DNA of 64,000 bases from Pseudomonas fluorescens (GCF_902497855.1 NZ_CABVHU010000001.1:566595-630594); one strand, 5' to 3'. Shown: positions 40,929-51,084, counted from the first letter of the stretch. Numbers and translations are program-made. The notes: generated by a model from the letters alone, not told the origin.

Positions 40929-41992
40929 CAGGCGTTCCTCGCGGCGAAGTCGATACGCGGGTCGACCAGGGTGTAGCACAGATCCCCGACGATTTTTATC
41001 AGCAGGCCGAACAGGGTAAAGATGAACAGCGAGCCGAACACCACCGGATAGTCCCGCGACACCGCGGCTTCATAACTCATGCGGCCCAGGCCATCGAGGG
41101 AGAAAATCACTTCGATCAGCAGGGAGCCGGCGAAAAATACGCTGATAAAGGCCTGGGGTATCCCCGACACCACCAGCAACATGGCGTTGCGAAACACGTG
41201 GCCGTACAGCACCCGTCGCTCGCTCATGCCCTTGGCACGGGCGGTGACCACGTATTGGCGGGTGATTTCATTGAGGAAGGAGTTCTTGGTCAGGATGGTC
41301 AGGGTGGCGAAGCCGCCAATCACCAGCGCCGTGACCGGCAACACCAGGTGCCAGAAGTAGTCGGCTATTTTGCCCAGGGTCGACAGCGACTCGAAGTTGT
41401 CCGAGACCAGGCCTCGTACCGGAAACCAGTTCAACGAAGTGCCCCCGGCAAATACCACGATCAGGAACATCGCGAACAGGAACGCCGGCATGGCGTAGCC
41501 GATGACGATGGCGGTGCTGCTCCAGATATCGAAATGGCTGCCGTGATGCACGGCCTTGCGGATGCCGAGGGGAATCGACACCAGGTAGGTGATCAGCGTG
41601 GCCCAGAGCCCGAGGGAAATGGTCACCGGCATTTTTTCCAGGATCAGGTCGGTGACCGTGGCGCCGCGGAAGAAGCTCTTGCCGAAGTCCAGTTGCGCAT
41701 AGCTCTTGAGCATCAGCCACAGGCGTTCCGGGGCCGGCTTGTCGAAGCCGTACTGTTTTTCGATCTCCTTGATCAGTTGCGGGTCGAGGCCGCGGCTGGC
41801 CCGGGAACCGCCATGGCTGATGGCATCGCTTGTGCCACCGCCGACACTGGCGCCGCCGATGCCTTGCAGGTGCGCGATCGCCTGTTCCACCGGACCGCCC
41901 GGCGCGGCCTGGACGATGACGAAGTTGACCAGCAGGATAATCAACAGCGTCGGAATGATCAGCAGCAGGCGCCGCAGGATATAAGCCCACAT
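40928..41992 (-). CDS. yejB: Peptide ABC transporter permease YejB
   Basis: This 354-residue DppB/OppB-type permease starts [17 protein letters not shown], the typical first helix. It has the EAA loop [21 protein letters not shown] glycine- and serine-rich insertion ([20 protein letters not shown]) follows the first periplasmic segment, as in other YejB proteins. Its start overlaps the yejA stop (ATGA). Confidence 0.93.
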   Translation of the reverse strand: MWAYILRRLLLIIPTLLIILLVNFVIVQAAPGGPVEQAIAHLQGIGGASVGGGTSDAISHGGSRASRGLDPQLIKEIEKQYGFDKPAPERLWLMLKSYAQLDFGKSFFRGATVTDLILEKMPVTISLGLWATLITYLVSIPLGIRKAVHHGSHFDIWSSTAIVIGYAMPAFLFAMFLIVVFAGGTSLNWFPVRGLVSDNFESLSTLGKIADYFWHLVLPVTALVIGGFATLTILTKNSFLNEITRQYVVTARAKGMSERRVLYGHVFRNAMLLVVSGIPQAFISVFFAGSLLIEVIFSLDGLGRMSYEAAVSRDYPVVFGSLFIFTLFGLLIKIVGDLCYTLVDPRIDFAARNA

Positions 41993-43860
41993 CAGCGCGG
42001 CCCTCCGGGTGCGCCGCGCTTGATGAGTTCGGCCGTCATCTGCTGGTTGGTCAGGGGTGTGGAGCTCACCTCCCACCAGCTCTCGATGGCTTCGTCATTG
42101 CTGGCTTGCACGCTGGGAATGCCGAAGCGGTTCCACCACACGGTCGAACTGCCTGGCGGGTAATAGTTGGGAATCCAGTAGTAGTTCCATTGCAGTACCC
42201 GGTCCAGAGCATGGGCATGGCGCAACATGTCGGCCTGGGTGTTGGCGCGAACCAGGCCGCTGAGCAGCGTATCGACCGCCGGGTTCTTCAGCACCATGTA
42301 GTTGTTGGAACCCGGATCGTTGGCCGCCACCGAGCCGAAGTAGTTGTACAGCTCATTGCCCGGCGAGGTGGTGACCGGGTAGCCGGTCACTATCATGTCG
42401 TAGTCCCGGGACATCAGGCGATTGACGTACTGCGACGAGTCGATGCGGCGGATATTGAGGTCGATGCCGATCTGTTTCAGCGTACGTTTGTACGGCAACA
42501 GCAATCGGTCCATGCCGTTCTGGCTGACCAGGAAGGTAAAACTCAGCGGCTTGCCGTCGGCGTTCACCAGTTGATCGCCATCAGGTGTCCAGCCTGCGGC
42601 TTCCAGCAGTGCCAGGGCCTGCAACTGTTTATCCCGGATCACACCGCTGCCATCGGTTTTTGGTGCTTCGAAGACTTTTGTGAACACCTCGTCCGGGATC
42701 TGCCCGCGCAGGGGCTCGAGAATCGCCAGTTCGGCGGCATCGGGCAGGTGGCGCGCGGCGAGGTCGGTGTTGGAGAAGAAGCTCTGCTGACGAATATACA
42801 GGTCGCGCATCATCTGCCGGTTGCTCCACTCGAAATCCCAGAGCATGGCCAGGGCCTGGCGTACGCGCCGGTCCTCGAACAGCGGATTGTGCAGATTGAA
42901 CACGAAGCCTTGCGCCGTTTGCGGGGCGTTTTGAGCCAGGTGGGCCTTTTGCAGGCGCCCGTCACTCAGCGCCGGGCTGTCGTAGCCGATCGAATAGGCG
43001 GTGGCGGAAAATTCACGGTTGTAGTCATAGGCACCGCCGCGCAGCACCTGGCGCGCCACGTCGGTGTCGCCAAAGTACTCGATGCTGAAATGGTCGAAAT
43101 TGTACAGGCCGCGGCTGACCGGCAGATCCTTGCCCCACCAGTCGGGGTTGCGCTTGAAGGTGATGCTGCGCCCGGAGTCGACCTTGGCGACCTGGTACGG
43201 GCCGCTGCCCAGCGGCGGCTCGTAACCGCCGCCACCGGCGAAGTCGCGGGTCTTCCACCAGTGCTCGGGAAACACCGGCAGGGTCGCGATGTCCAGGGGC
43301 AGGGTGCGGTTTTCGTTGTTCTTGAAGTCGAAACGCACGGTGCGTGGCGATTCCACTTCGACGCCCTTGACGTCGGCGAATTGCGTGCGATAACGCAGGC
43401 TGCCCTGGGTCATCAGCAGGTCGAAGGTGTAGCGCACGTCTTCGGCGGTGATCGGCTGGCCATCGGCAAAACGGGCCTTGGGGTTGAGGTTGAAACGCAG
43501 GGACAGGCCGTCATCGGCGCGCTCCATCGTCTGCGCCACCAGGCCATACACGGTGTAAGGCTCGTCCAGCGAGCGCTGGGCCAGGGGCGAATAGATCAAG
43601 CCGTCGATCTGCGTGACGCCGATGCCCTTGTCGATGTACGGCAGGATATGGTCGAAATGGCCGATTTCGACCGCCGAACGACGCAGGGTGCCGCCCTTGG
43701 GTGCTTGCAGGTTGGTGTAGGCAAAATGACTGAAGTCGGCGGGATACTTCGCCGGTTCGCCATACACGGTCAGCGCATGTTGCGGTGTTGCATTCACCCC
43801 GGCGGCACCCGCTAACAGGGCCACGGCAGTGAATAATAAAGTAGGGAAAGCCAATCGCAT
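41992..43860 (-). CDS. yejA: Extracellular peptide-binding protein YejA
   Basis: This 622-residue family 5 solute-binding protein has a signal peptide ending near GVNATPQHA. It is the binding component of the YejABEF importer. YRFDFKN-like and [11 protein letters not shown] segments are family-typical. The ATG at 43860 was preferred because upstream in-frame residues would precede the signal peptide. It is the first gene of the operon. Confidence 0.92.
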   Translation of the reverse strand: MRLAFPTLLFTAVALLAGAAGVNATPQHALTVYGEPAKYPADFSHFAYTNLQAPKGGTLRRSAVEIGHFDHILPYIDKGIGVTQIDGLIYSPLAQRSLDEPYTVYGLVAQTMERADDGLSLRFNLNPKARFADGQPITAEDVRYTFDLLMTQGSLRYRTQFADVKGVEVESPRTVRFDFKNNENRTLPLDIATLPVFPEHWWKTRDFAGGGGYEPPLGSGPYQVAKVDSGRSITFKRNPDWWGKDLPVSRGLYNFDHFSIEYFGDTDVARQVLRGGAYDYNREFSATAYSIGYDSPALSDGRLQKAHLAQNAPQTAQGFVFNLHNPLFEDRRVRQALAMLWDFEWSNRQMMRDLYIRQQSFFSNTDLAARHLPDAAELAILEPLRGQIPDEVFTKVFEAPKTDGSGVIRDKQLQALALLEAAGWTPDGDQLVNADGKPLSFTFLVSQNGMDRLLLPYKRTLKQIGIDLNIRRIDSSQYVNRLMSRDYDMIVTGYPVTTSPGNELYNYFGSVAANDPGSNNYMVLKNPAVDTLLSGLVRANTQADMLRHAHALDRVLQWNYYWIPNYYPPGSSTVWWNRFGIPSVQASNDEAIESWWEVSSTPLTNQQMTAELIKRGAPGGPR

Positions 43861-43948
43861 TGTCAGCCTTTGAGCCGGGTGGTCGATAACCGCAATTTGT
43901 ACGCTAGCGGCGCGCCCCCCGCCAGCCGTATCACATAACCGAAACACA

Positions 43949-43973
43949 ACGGCCCGCCAAAAGGCGGGCCGTT
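43949..43973. terminator. Hairpin terminator downstream of the second parvulin gene
   Basis: The perfect stem AACGGCCCGCC/GGCGGGCCGTT with loop AAAA follows the parvulin stop codon on the minus strand, before the yejA promoter region. Confidence 0.8.
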
Positions 43974-43994
43974 ATGGAGGAAACTGCGGATCGA

Positions 43995-44276
43995 TCAGTC
44001 CTGACGACTGGTCACTTCCAGCAAGTGGTAACCGAACTGGGTCTTTACCGGGCCTTGTACCACGTTGATCGGTGCGCTGAAGACCACGGTGTCGAATTCC
44101 TTGACCATCTGGCCCGGACCGAACGAACCCAGGTCACCGCCCTGGCGGCTCGACGGGCAAGTGGAGTTGGCTTTGGCGATTTCGGCGAAATCAGCACCAG
44201 CCTCGATTTGCGCCTTGAGTTCGTTGCACTTGGCTTCGCTGGCAACGAGGATGTGACGGGCAGTGGCTTTAGCCAT
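43995..44276 (-). CDS. ppiC: Second parvulin-type peptidyl-prolyl isomerase
   Basis: This 93-residue cytoplasmic single-domain parvulin is a paralogue of the protein at 27934-28209. It shares ARHILV, STCPS, GGDLG and GYHLLEV. The start MAKATARHILVA has AGGAG upstream. It is a single-gene unit with its own terminator. Confidence 0.95.
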   Translation of the reverse strand: MAKATARHILVASEAKCNELKAQIEAGADFAEIAKANSTCPSSRQGGDLGSFGPGQMVKEFDTVVFSAPINVVQGPVKTQFGYHLLEVTSRQD

Positions 44277-44381
44277 GGGAAATACTCCTTTCAATGTTCA
44301 GAAAAGTGGTGAGCCTACTGGATTCAGTGGCCAATTTCCTCCCAAAGTTCCCCCAGTGGCCGCCCGACAGCGGGGCATTGC

Positions 44382-45263
44382 TCACAGGCCGGCCTGTTTC
44401 AAGCGTTCGGCGTGCTCTACATAAAGCTCCACCGGGTCGATGCCTCTGCGGATCTGACCGGCCATCTGACTGATGCTGTCGAAGTGATCCAGCGGATAGT
44501 CGGAGCGGATCACGGTGCCCAGATGGGAGCTGTAGCGCCCGACCAGGCCGTCGTTCTGCCTGGCTTCGGTGGTGAAATAACGGGAAAAGCCCTGGCAAAA
44601 CCCGTGCAGCGGGTCGAGTGCATTGAGCCCTTGATCGAGGAGGTTCCCTTGCAGCGTGCCGCTCCAGGAGTAGTAACGAACGCCGTTGACCAGTTCACGG
44701 CCGTTGCCGCCCCATGTGTGCGGCAGCCCTTGAGGGTATTTGTCATTGAATGTGCCCACGCCCTCGGTGGTCAGCGCATTCAGCGCCGCAACGGCGTCTT
44801 TTGGCAGCTGGCGGTTGCCACTGAGCAACGATATGAAGTCTGTGAACAAAGTCGCAACCGCCTCGGCGACTTGCTCTGACAGACGCCCGGGTGTCACGGC
44901 CTTGCGCAGGACATCGGCCAGCTCCGAGCCGTGGTTCGGTCCGCTGACGGAGGTTACCGACGCGACGGCCCCGGGTGCGATCGCCGCCGCATAACGCGCG
45001 GCCAGCGCGCCCTGGCTGTGGCCGATGAGGTTGACCTTGTGCGCGCCGGTACGTTCCAGCACCCGTTCGATCTGCGCCAGCAGCTGGTCACCGCGTACTT
45101 CGTTGCGATGGGTGGCCGACAGGTGTGGGACAAACACTCGGACGCCGGCGTTTCTGAGGGCTTGCTTGATGTCATGGAAGAGCTCGAACCGGCCGATGCG
45201 ATCGAAACCGAAGAGCCCATGGACCAGCAGAATCGGGTAGAGAGTCGTTGCATTCCGTTGCAT
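44382..45263 (-). CDS. Triacylglycerol lipase, family I, without signal peptide
   Basis: This 293-residue alpha/beta hydrolase resembles mature Pseudomonas LipA. It has the oxyanion loop LVHGLFGFD, nucleophile Ser83 in GHSQG, Asp238 in NDGLVG and His247 in SSHLG. It starts directly with the mature-type sequence and has no Sec signal. Both cysteines that form the LipA disulfide are replaced, and no lipase foldase gene is adjacent. It therefore resembles the cytoplasmically folded Proteus/P. fragi-type lipases. How it leaves the cell, if it does, is not evident. Confidence 0.9.
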   Translation of the reverse strand: MQRNATTLYPILLVHGLFGFDRIGRFELFHDIKQALRNAGVRVFVPHLSATHRNEVRGDQLLAQIERVLERTGAHKVNLIGHSQGALAARYAAAIAPGAVASVTSVSGPNHGSELADVLRKAVTPGRLSEQVAEAVATLFTDFISLLSGNRQLPKDAVAALNALTTEGVGTFNDKYPQGLPHTWGGNGRELVNGVRYYSWSGTLQGNLLDQGLNALDPLHGFCQGFSRYFTTEARQNDGLVGRYSSHLGTVIRSDYPLDHFDSISQMAGQIRRGIDPVELYVEHAERLKQAGL

Positions 45264-45433
45264 TGTTCATACCTTTTTCACAGGAGGTTGTGGGATGCTT
45301 GCGCCTCACTCTAAAGCACTCCAGCGCGGGTGCGATGTATGAAAAAGCCGCGGTAACCTGATGAAAACGGAATAGGGAAAGTACGAAAGCTCGAAGGGAT
45401 ATGAGGTATTTGTCGCACGGTCTGGACGGCCTT

Positions 45434-45464
45434 TCGCCGGAGGCAGTGCGCCTGCCTCCGGCGA
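45434..45464. terminator. Hairpin downstream of the DAHP synthase gene
   Basis: The stem TCGCCGGAGGCAG/CTGCCTCCGGCGA lies just past the aroF stop codon on the minus strand. It has no long T run, so termination is likely but not certain. Confidence 0.6.
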
Positions 45465-45476
45465 GTCATTGGTCTG

Positions 45477-46550
45477 TCAGTCGCGCTGAGCCCGCAACCG
45501 GATCGCCGCCTGGCGCAACAAGTCTTCGGTCGCGGTCCAGCCCAGGCAGCCGTCGGTAACCGACACCCCGTACCGCAGCGATGGGCCCAACGCCTGGCAA
45601 CCTTCGAACAGATGGCTCTCGATCATCATGCCGATCAGCGATCGATCACCTTGCAGGCGTTGCTCGAGCACGTCGTTGAAGACTGCCGGCTGCCGCAACG
45701 GGTCTTTGCCACTGTTGGCATGGCTGCAGTCGACCATGATCCGCGCCGGAATCTTCAGCCTGGTCAAATCGCTGTGTACCTGGGCGACGCTCTCGCGATC
45801 GTAGTTCGGACCGCGATGGCCGCCGCGCAGAACCAGGTGAGTGTCCTGATTGCCAGGGGTCTGGATGATTGCAGGATGCCCATGACTGTCGACACCGAAA
45901 TGACGATGGGGATGGGCGGCCGAGCGCATGGCGTCGCTGGCTACGGCCACACCGCCATCGGTGCCGTTCTTGAAGCCGACCGGCATGCCCAGGCCGCTGG
46001 CCATTTCCCGGTGGATCTGCGATTCGGTGGTGCGGGCGCCGATCGCCACCCAGCTCAGCAGGTCGTCGAAGTAACCGGCGGCCATCGGTTGCAGCAGTTC
46101 GGTGGCAATCGGCAAGCCCAGCTGGAGCATGTCGCGCATCAGCTCGCGAGACAGGGTCAGGCCGCCTGCCATGTCGTCGCTGCCATCCAGGTGCGGATCG
46201 TACGCCAGGCCTTTCCAGCCGACTGTGGTGCGGGGTTTTTCGACATAGGCGCGCATCACCAGGAGCATGTCATCGCTGACTTCGGTGGCCAGGCGAGCAA
46301 GGTTAGTGGCGTATTCGAGGGCGGACCGGGGATCGTGAATCGAGCAAGGGCCGACGATGACCAGCAGGCGGGCGTCTTCGCCATCGAGGATCGCGCGAAC
46401 CGCCTGGCGGTGGGCAGCGACTTGTCGGGTCAGGGCATTGGTCAGCGGTAATTGCTGCTTGAGTTGCAACGAGCCTGGCAGACGCAGGGTCAGCGCTTCA
46501 TTGGCAGGGCTCAGGGTGGACAACGGCAGAGCGGAGACGGACGAGTTCAT
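45477..46550 (-). CDS. aroF: 3-Deoxy-7-phosphoheptulonate (DAHP) synthase, class I
   Basis: This 357-residue enzyme joins phosphoenolpyruvate and erythrose 4-phosphate at the entry of the shikimate pathway. It has the class I AroF/G/H motifs VIVGPCSIHD, GWKGLAYDP, GARTTESQIHREMASGL and MVDCSHANSGK, with the metal-binding Cys, His, Glu and Asp residues. AGGA precedes the ATG at 46550. Two aromatic-rich leader peptides and a terminator lie upstream, so tyrosine, tryptophan or phenylalanine supply probably controls expression. Which amino acid inhibits the enzyme cannot be told from sequence here. Confidence 0.93.
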   Translation of the reverse strand: MNSSVSALPLSTLSPANEALTLRLPGSLQLKQQLPLTNALTRQVAAHRQAVRAILDGEDARLLVIVGPCSIHDPRSALEYATNLARLATEVSDDMLLVMRAYVEKPRTTVGWKGLAYDPHLDGSDDMAGGLTLSRELMRDMLQLGLPIATELLQPMAAGYFDDLLSWVAIGARTTESQIHREMASGLGMPVGFKNGTDGGVAVASDAMRSAAHPHRHFGVDSHGHPAIIQTPGNQDTHLVLRGGHRGPNYDRESVAQVHSDLTRLKIPARIMVDCSHANSGKDPLRQPAVFNDVLEQRLQGDRSLIGMMIESHLFEGCQALGPSLRYGVSVTDGCLGWTATEDLLRQAAIRLRAQRD

Positions 46551-46598
46551 GTTCAGGCTTCCTGGGCAGGCGGCGGGTTCGGTCCCGCGCACTCGGCC

Positions 46599-46751
46599 CT
46601 ACTGGGGTGTTCGACAATTGGCCGGATTGGCTGCGTGTGTGTGCTTGCCACCTGTGGGTGACCGATCGGAGGCGGCAGGCTGTCCCGAGCGGAGGCTGCT
46701 AAATCGCCAGGCGGTAAAACTGTCGTAACGGTAATAAGTGGCGTAGTTCAT
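46599..46751 (-). CDS. Putative tyrosine-rich leader peptide directly upstream of aroF
   Basis: A 50-codon open frame starts at ATG 46751 behind a GAGGA ribosome site. It begins MNYATYYRYDSFTAWRF, with four tyrosines, two phenylalanines and one tryptophan in 17 codons. The rest is unremarkable, and the stop lies 48 bases before aroF. A small GCGGG/CCCGC hairpin follows the stop. It is placed after the terminator, so it is translated only on read-through transcripts. It may be a second sensing element; function is inference. Confidence 0.55.
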   Translation of the reverse strand: MNYATYYRYDSFTAWRFSSLRSGQPAASDRSPTGGKHTHAANPANCRTPQ

Positions 46752-46800
46752 GTCTAAATCCTCGAGTTGTCAGGTGTGTCGCTAAAAATGTGCAGGGCTG

Positions 46801-46838
46801 AAAAAACAAAACCCCCGGTCGGGAAGCCGACCGGGGGT
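46801..46838 (-). terminator. Attenuator-type terminator between the two leaders
   Basis: On the minus strand a perfect 11-bp stem CCCCCGGTCGG/CCGACCGGGGG with a four-base loop is followed by TTTTGTTTTTT. It lies 49 bases after the first leader stop codon and 250 bases before aroF. Confidence 0.92.
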
Positions 46839-46886
46839 TGAGAATTCTCTGGTGGCGACCCGTTCAAAGTGGGCGCCGTGTGGGTA

Positions 46887-47015
46887 TCAGGCGCGCCAGT
46901 GGCTAAACCAATACCCAAAATAAAAGCTGACCGAAGCACAGACGTCTTTCACCCGGACAGCCGCGACCGAGCGCGGGGCGCTGGCGGTCTGAAGCGGTGA
47001 GAGGGTGTCGAGCAT
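46887..47015 (-). CDS. Aromatic leader peptide of the aroF attenuator
   Basis: A 42-residue peptide starts at ATG 47015 behind GGAG. It ends with the cluster SFYFGYWFSHWRA (residues 30-42), holding three Phe, two Tyr and two Trp. The bases TGGGTAT (minus strand, 46911-46917), in the codons for Gly34 and Tyr35, can pair with ATACCCA (46881-46887), which overlaps the stop codon. A ribosome stalled on the aromatic codons would break that stem. A strong terminator follows. Together these form a transcription attenuator like those of trp and phe operons. The direct target is the DAHP synthase. Confidence 0.82.
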   Translation of the reverse strand: MLDTLSPLQTASAPRSVAAVRVKDVCASVSFYFGYWFSHWRA

Positions 47016-47075
47016 GGTCTGTCTCCGATGAGTGCACCGAGCTTACTAGAGGCGGGCAGGCAGATTCAATCAGAA

Positions 47076-47108
47076 AATGCTATCGGTCGCCGATAGCGTT
47101 TTCTATCG
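47076..47108. promoter_or_regulatory. Array of three CTATCG half-sites
   Basis: CTATCG (47080-47085), CGATAG (47091-47096) and CTATCG (47103-47108) alternate in orientation with 11- and 12-base centre spacing. The first two sit in a larger dyad, AAAATGCTATCGG facing CCGATAGCGTTTT. The array lies between the aroF leader and the divergent GNAT gene and looks like an operator; the binder is unknown. Confidence 0.5.
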
Positions 47109-47268
47109 CTTGAGTGCGTCGCAGGTTGTGACACACTTGACGCCTGGACCAACCCCATGTCAGCGAGTCGGCAGGACGCCGTGCAATCCTGGCGTCGGAC
47201 CTGGTGGCCGTTGCCCGGTGCAATGCCAATGGCCCCAAGAGCAAAACAGTGGCGGTCGCGGAGGCTTG

Positions 47269-47712
47269 ATGGCATTGGAATTACGCCCGGCGACGCTCCG
47301 GGACCTCGACTTCGCTCGAAAGCTGACCTGCGACAACATGCTGCGCTATTACCGTCAGCATAATCTGCTGTGGCTGGACGAAGGTTTCGATATCGGCTGG
47401 GCCGCACGCGAGAACTGGTTGATCGTGGAGGGCGAGACCGTGCTCGGTTACGTCAGCCTGAGTCGGGACGCCAGGGACCTGTACATCCGTGAATTGCACG
47501 TCCTCGAAGCGTTTCGAGGGCAGGGCGCCGGCGCCTGGGTGATTGATCGGGTGCTGGCGATGGCGTGCCGGGAACGTCGCCGGGCGTTGCGGCTGACAGT
47601 TTTTCAGAACAACCCCGCACGAGCTTTATATGAGAGAAAGGGGCTGGCAGTCGTTGGCACGGACGGGTGTTTCCTGAAGATGCAGCGCGAGATCGATGGG
47701 GCGCCTGGCTAA
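47269..47712 (+). CDS. GNAT-family N-acetyltransferase
   Basis: This 147-residue acetyltransferase has the acetyl-CoA loop near VLEAFRGQGAGAWVIDRVL and the family's C-terminal strand LTVFQNNPARALYERKGLAVVG. The ATG at 47269 has a GGAGG site and gives a normal N-terminus. An in-frame start 192 bases upstream lies in the promoter region. The substrate is not recognisable. It is divergent from the aroF leader. Confidence 0.85.
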   Translation: MALELRPATLRDLDFARKLTCDNMLRYYRQHNLLWLDEGFDIGWAARENWLIVEGETVLGYVSLSRDARDLYIRELHVLEAFRGQGAGAWVIDRVLAMACRERRRALRLTVFQNNPARALYERKGLAVVGTDGCFLKMQREIDGAPG

Positions 47713-47839
47713 GACACGTATACGGCAAGCCTTTCAAGAACTATTGATACTTTTTATATAGCGCGTTCCGCTAGGTCTGCCAGTCGCTTTTTGCTAAGGT
47801 GTCGAGCAACCCAATAAGACCATATCGCGAGGTGTCTGC

Positions 47840-48481
47840 TTGATTAGGGTGCTAGTAGTCGATGACCATGATCTCGTTCGTACAGGCATTACACGAATGC
47901 TGGCTGACATCGATGGCCTGCAAGTGGTCGGCCAGGCTGAATCAGGTGAAGAATCCCTGCTCAAGGCGCGTGAGTTGAAACCCGATGTGGTGCTGATGGA
48001 CGTCAAGATGCCGGGAATCGGCGGTCTCGAGGCCACGCGCAAATTATTGCGCAGTCACCCGGACATCAAGGTCGTCGCGGTCACCGTGTGCGAAGAGGAC
48101 CCGTTTCCGACCAGGTTGTTGCAGGCCGGCGCCGCGGGTTACCTGACCAAGGGTGCCGGGTTGCCGGAAATGGTCCAGGCGATCCGCCTGGTGTTTGCCG
48201 GGCAACGCTACATCAGCCCGCAGATTGCCCAGCAACTGGCGATCAAGTCTTTCCAGCCGACCAACGATTCACCCTTCGATGCACTGTCGGAGCGCGAAAT
48301 CCAGATCGCGTTGATGATTGTCGGCTGCCAGAAGGTCCAGATCATTTCCGACAAGCTGTGCCTGTCGCCAAAAACCGTGAATACCTACCGTTACCGCATT
48401 TTCGAAAAGCTTTCGATCAGCAGTGATGTCGAGTTGACGCTGTTGGCGGTTCGTCACGGCATGGTCGATGCCAGCCTCTGA
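47840..48481 (+). CDS. gacA: GacA response regulator
   Basis: GacA is the response regulator of the GacS/GacA system that drives Rsm small RNAs and secondary metabolism in pseudomonads. The 213-residue protein has a receiver with Asp54 (VLMDVKMPG) and a LuxR-type helix-turn-helix ([28 protein letters not shown]). The start is TTG at 47840, with GAGGT upstream, as known for this gene. uvrC begins two bases after its stop. Confidence 0.97.
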   Translation: MIRVLVVDDHDLVRTGITRMLADIDGLQVVGQAESGEESLLKARELKPDVVLMDVKMPGIGGLEATRKLLRSHPDIKVVAVTVCEEDPFPTRLLQAGAAGYLTKGAGLPEMVQAIRLVFAGQRYISPQIAQQLAIKSFQPTNDSPFDALSEREIQIALMIVGCQKVQIISDKLCLSPKTVNTYRYRIFEKLSISSDVELTLLAVRHGMVDASL

Positions 48482-48483
48482 AA

Positions 48484-50307
48484 ATGACTGAAGCCTTTGA
48501 TCCAGGCGCCTTTCTGTCGACGGTCAGTGGGCGCCCCGGTGTGTATCGCATGTTCGACAGCGATGCGCGCCTGCTCTACGTCGGCAAGGCCAAAAACCTC
48601 AAAAGTCGTCTGTCGAGCTACTTTCGCAAGTCCGGGCTCGCACCCAAGACCGCGGCCCTGGTGGCGCGTATCGCCCAGGTCGAAACGACGATCACGGCCA
48701 ATGAAACCGAAGCCCTGTTGCTTGAGCAGACGCTGATCAAGGAGTGGCGTCCGCCCTACAACATCCTGCTGCGCGACGACAAATCCTACCCCTACGTCTT
48801 TCTCTCGGATGGCCAGTTCCCGCGCCTGAGCATCCATCGCGGTGCGAAGAAGGCCAAGGGCAAGTACTTCGGTCCTTATCCCAGTGCCGGCGCGATTCGC
48901 GAAAGCCTGAGTCTGCTGCAGAAGACCTTTTTCGTGCGCCAGTGCGAGGACAGCTATTACAAGAACCGCACGCGGCCGTGCCTGCAATACCAGATCAAAC
49001 GCTGCAAGGCACCCTGCGTCGGCCTGGTGGAGCCCGAGGTATACGCCGAAGACGTGCGGCACTCGGTGATGTTCCTCGAGGGGCGCAGCAATGCGTTGAC
49101 GGACGAATTGTCTGTCGCCATGGAGGAGGCGGCGATCAATCTCGAATTCGAGCGTGCCGCCGAGTTGCGCGACCAGATCTCGTTGCTGCGCCGGGTCCAG
49201 GATCAGCAGAGCATGGAAGGTGGCACGGGGGATGTCGACGTGATCGCGGCCTTCGTCAATCCGGGCGGTGCCTGCGTGCACTTGATCAGCGTGCGCGGCG
49301 GGCGGGTGTTGGGCAGCAAGAACTTCTTCCCGCAGGTGGGTATTGAAGAAGACGTGTCCGAAGTCATGGCGGCGTTTCTCGGACAATATTACGTCAGCAG
49401 CCCCGAACGCGACTTGCCGAGCGAACTGATCGTCAACGTGGTTCACGAAGACTTTCCGACCCTGATCGCGGCCATCGACAAGCTGCGCGGTCGCGAACTG
49501 ACCATCAGTCACAGGGTTCGCGGAACCCGAGCGCGCTGGCAGCAATTGGCGGTTACCAACGCCGAGCAGGCCCTGGGCGCACGGCTGGCCAACCGGCAAC
49601 ATGTTGCAGCACGTTTCGATGCCTTGGCCGAAGTGCTGAACCTGGACGAGCCACCCCAGCGTCTGGAGTGTTACGACATCAGTCACTCCAGCGGTGAAGC
49701 GACCGTGGCCTCCTGCGTGGTGTTCGGCCCGGAAGGCCCGATCAAGTCCGACTACCGACGCTACAACATCGAAGGCGTCACCCCGGGCGATGACTACGCC
49801 GCGATGCACCAGGCCCTGACCCGACGCTTCAGCAAACTGAAGGACGGGGAGGGCAAGTTGCCGGACATCCTGTTGGTGGACGGCGGCAAGGGCCAGCTGT
49901 CCATGGCCCGGGACGTGCTCAATGAACTGGCGGTGCCCGACCTGATCCTGGTGGGCGTGGCCAAGGGCGCCACACGCAAGGCCGGCTTCGAAACTTTGTA
50001 CCTGAATGATGCCGCCCACGAATTCACCTTGCGCGGCGATTCCCCCGCGCTGCATTTGATCCAGCAGATACGCGACGAAGCCCACCGTTTCGCAATCACC
50101 GGGCACCGTGCCCGTCGCGGCAAAACCCGCCGTACGTCTACGCTTGAAGGCGTCGCCGGCGTCGGCCCGACACGTCGGCGCGATTTGTTGAAACATTTTG
50201 GTGGATTGCAGGAGCTGTCTCGTGCCAGCATCGAAGAGATCGCCAAAGCCCCCGGGATCAGTAAAAAGCTCGCAGAGTTGATTTATGCAAATCTGCACAG
50301 CGAGTAG
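48484..50307 (+). CDS. uvrC: Excinuclease ABC subunit C
   Basis: UvrC makes both incisions in nucleotide excision repair. The 607-residue protein has an N-terminal GIY-YIG nuclease ([19 protein letters not shown]), a UVR region that contacts UvrB and the C-terminal RNase H-like nuclease ([18 protein letters not shown]). A tandem helix-hairpin-helix end ([16 protein letters not shown]) follows. It is coupled to gacA, and pgsA follows 32 bases after its stop, a gene order conserved in gamma-proteobacteria. Confidence 0.98.
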   Translation: MTEAFDPGAFLSTVSGRPGVYRMFDSDARLLYVGKAKNLKSRLSSYFRKSGLAPKTAALVARIAQVETTITANETEALLLEQTLIKEWRPPYNILLRDDKSYPYVFLSDGQFPRLSIHRGAKKAKGKYFGPYPSAGAIRESLSLLQKTFFVRQCEDSYYKNRTRPCLQYQIKRCKAPCVGLVEPEVYAEDVRHSVMFLEGRSNALTDELSVAMEEAAINLEFERAAELRDQISLLRRVQDQQSMEGGTGDVDVIAAFVNPGGACVHLISVRGGRVLGSKNFFPQVGIEEDVSEVMAAFLGQYYVSSPERDLPSELIVNVVHEDFPTLIAAIDKLRGRELTISHRVRGTRARWQQLAVTNAEQALGARLANRQHVAARFDALAEVLNLDEPPQRLECYDISHSSGEATVASCVVFGPEGPIKSDYRRYNIEGVTPGDDYAAMHQALTRRFSKLKDGEGKLPDILLVDGGKGQLSMARDVLNELAVPDLILVGVAKGATRKAGFETLYLNDAAHEFTLRGDSPALHLIQQIRDEAHRFAITGHRARRGKTRRTSTLEGVAGVGPTRRRDLLKHFGGLQELSRASIEEIAKAPGISKKLAELIYANLHSE

Positions 50308-50339
50308 AATGCCACCTCACCTCGTAGCCAGTTGTGCCG

Positions 50340-50900
50340 ATGAATATCCCTAATCTGATTACCGTTCTACGCGTCCTGCTCATTCCGATCTTTATTTTGC
50401 TGTTTTACCTGCCTTACCACTGGAGCTACCTGGCGTCCGCCTCGGTGTTCGCCTTTGCCGCCGCCACAGACTGGCTGGACGGGTACCTGGCCCGCCGCCT
50501 GGAACAAAGCACGCCTTTCGGGGCGTTCCTCGATCCGGTGGCCGACAAGCTGATGGTCGCCGTGGCGCTGGTGTTGTTGGTACAGGAACACGGCAACCTG
50601 TGGCTCACGCTGCCGGCCGCCGTGATCATCGGTCGCGAGATCGTGGTCTCGGCGCTACGCGAGTGGATGGCCGAACTCGGCGCCCGTGCCCACGTCGCGG
50701 TGTCGAACCTGGGCAAATGGAAAACCGCCGCGCAGATGCTGGCGCTGGTGATCCTGCTGGCCAACCCGTCGGACTTCACGTTCTGGGTCCTGTTCGGTTA
50801 TGCCTTGCTGCTGGTCTCCGCCGGCCTGACGTTGTGGTCCATGATCCAGTACCTGCGGGCTGCCTGGCCGCATCTGAAGACCGATGCAGAAAAGAAATAA
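50340..50900 (+). CDS. pgsA: CDP-diacylglycerol-glycerol-3-phosphate 3-phosphatidyltransferase
   Basis: PgsA makes phosphatidylglycerol phosphate in the inner membrane. The 186-residue protein has four to six hydrophobic segments and the CDP-alcohol phosphotransferase motif [20 protein letters not shown] with downstream DK. The ATG at 50340 gives [11 protein letters not shown], the usual start. A GTG two codons upstream is possible. tRNA-Gly follows after about 60 bases. Confidence 0.97.
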   Translation: MNIPNLITVLRVLLIPIFILLFYLPYHWSYLASASVFAFAAATDWLDGYLARRLEQSTPFGAFLDPVADKLMVAVALVLLVQEHGNLWLTLPAAVIIGREIVVSALREWMAELGARAHVAVSNLGKWKTAAQMLALVILLANPSDFTFWVLFGYALLLVSAGLTLWSMIQYLRAAWPHLKTDAEKK

Positions 50901-50920
50901 AACTTTTTTGAATCAAAGGC

Positions 50921-50948
50921 TTGACGGCGCTTCTGAAATCTATAGAAT
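50921..50948 (+). promoter_or_regulatory. Sigma-70 promoter of tRNA-Gly
   Basis: TTGACG (50921-50926) and TAGAAT (50943-50948) are separated by 16 bases, and a GC-rich discriminator follows just ahead of the tRNA. Confidence 0.75.
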
Positions 50949-50963
50949 GCGCCACACCAAGAC

Positions 50964-51039
<76 letters not shown>

Positions 51040-51084
51040 AACATAGCGCTGCAGAGTTTCATTGAATTCTGTAGTGATTGAAAT

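Noticed and set aside
46754..46939. 61-codon minus-strand frame beginning MLRSAFILG
   Set aside because: It overlaps the aroF attenuator region in a different frame from the aromatic leader, has no ribosome site and reads through the terminator stem.
48454..50298. 614-codon open frame antisense to uvrC
   Set aside because: uvrC is complete and unmistakable on the plus strand; the antisense reading has no motif.
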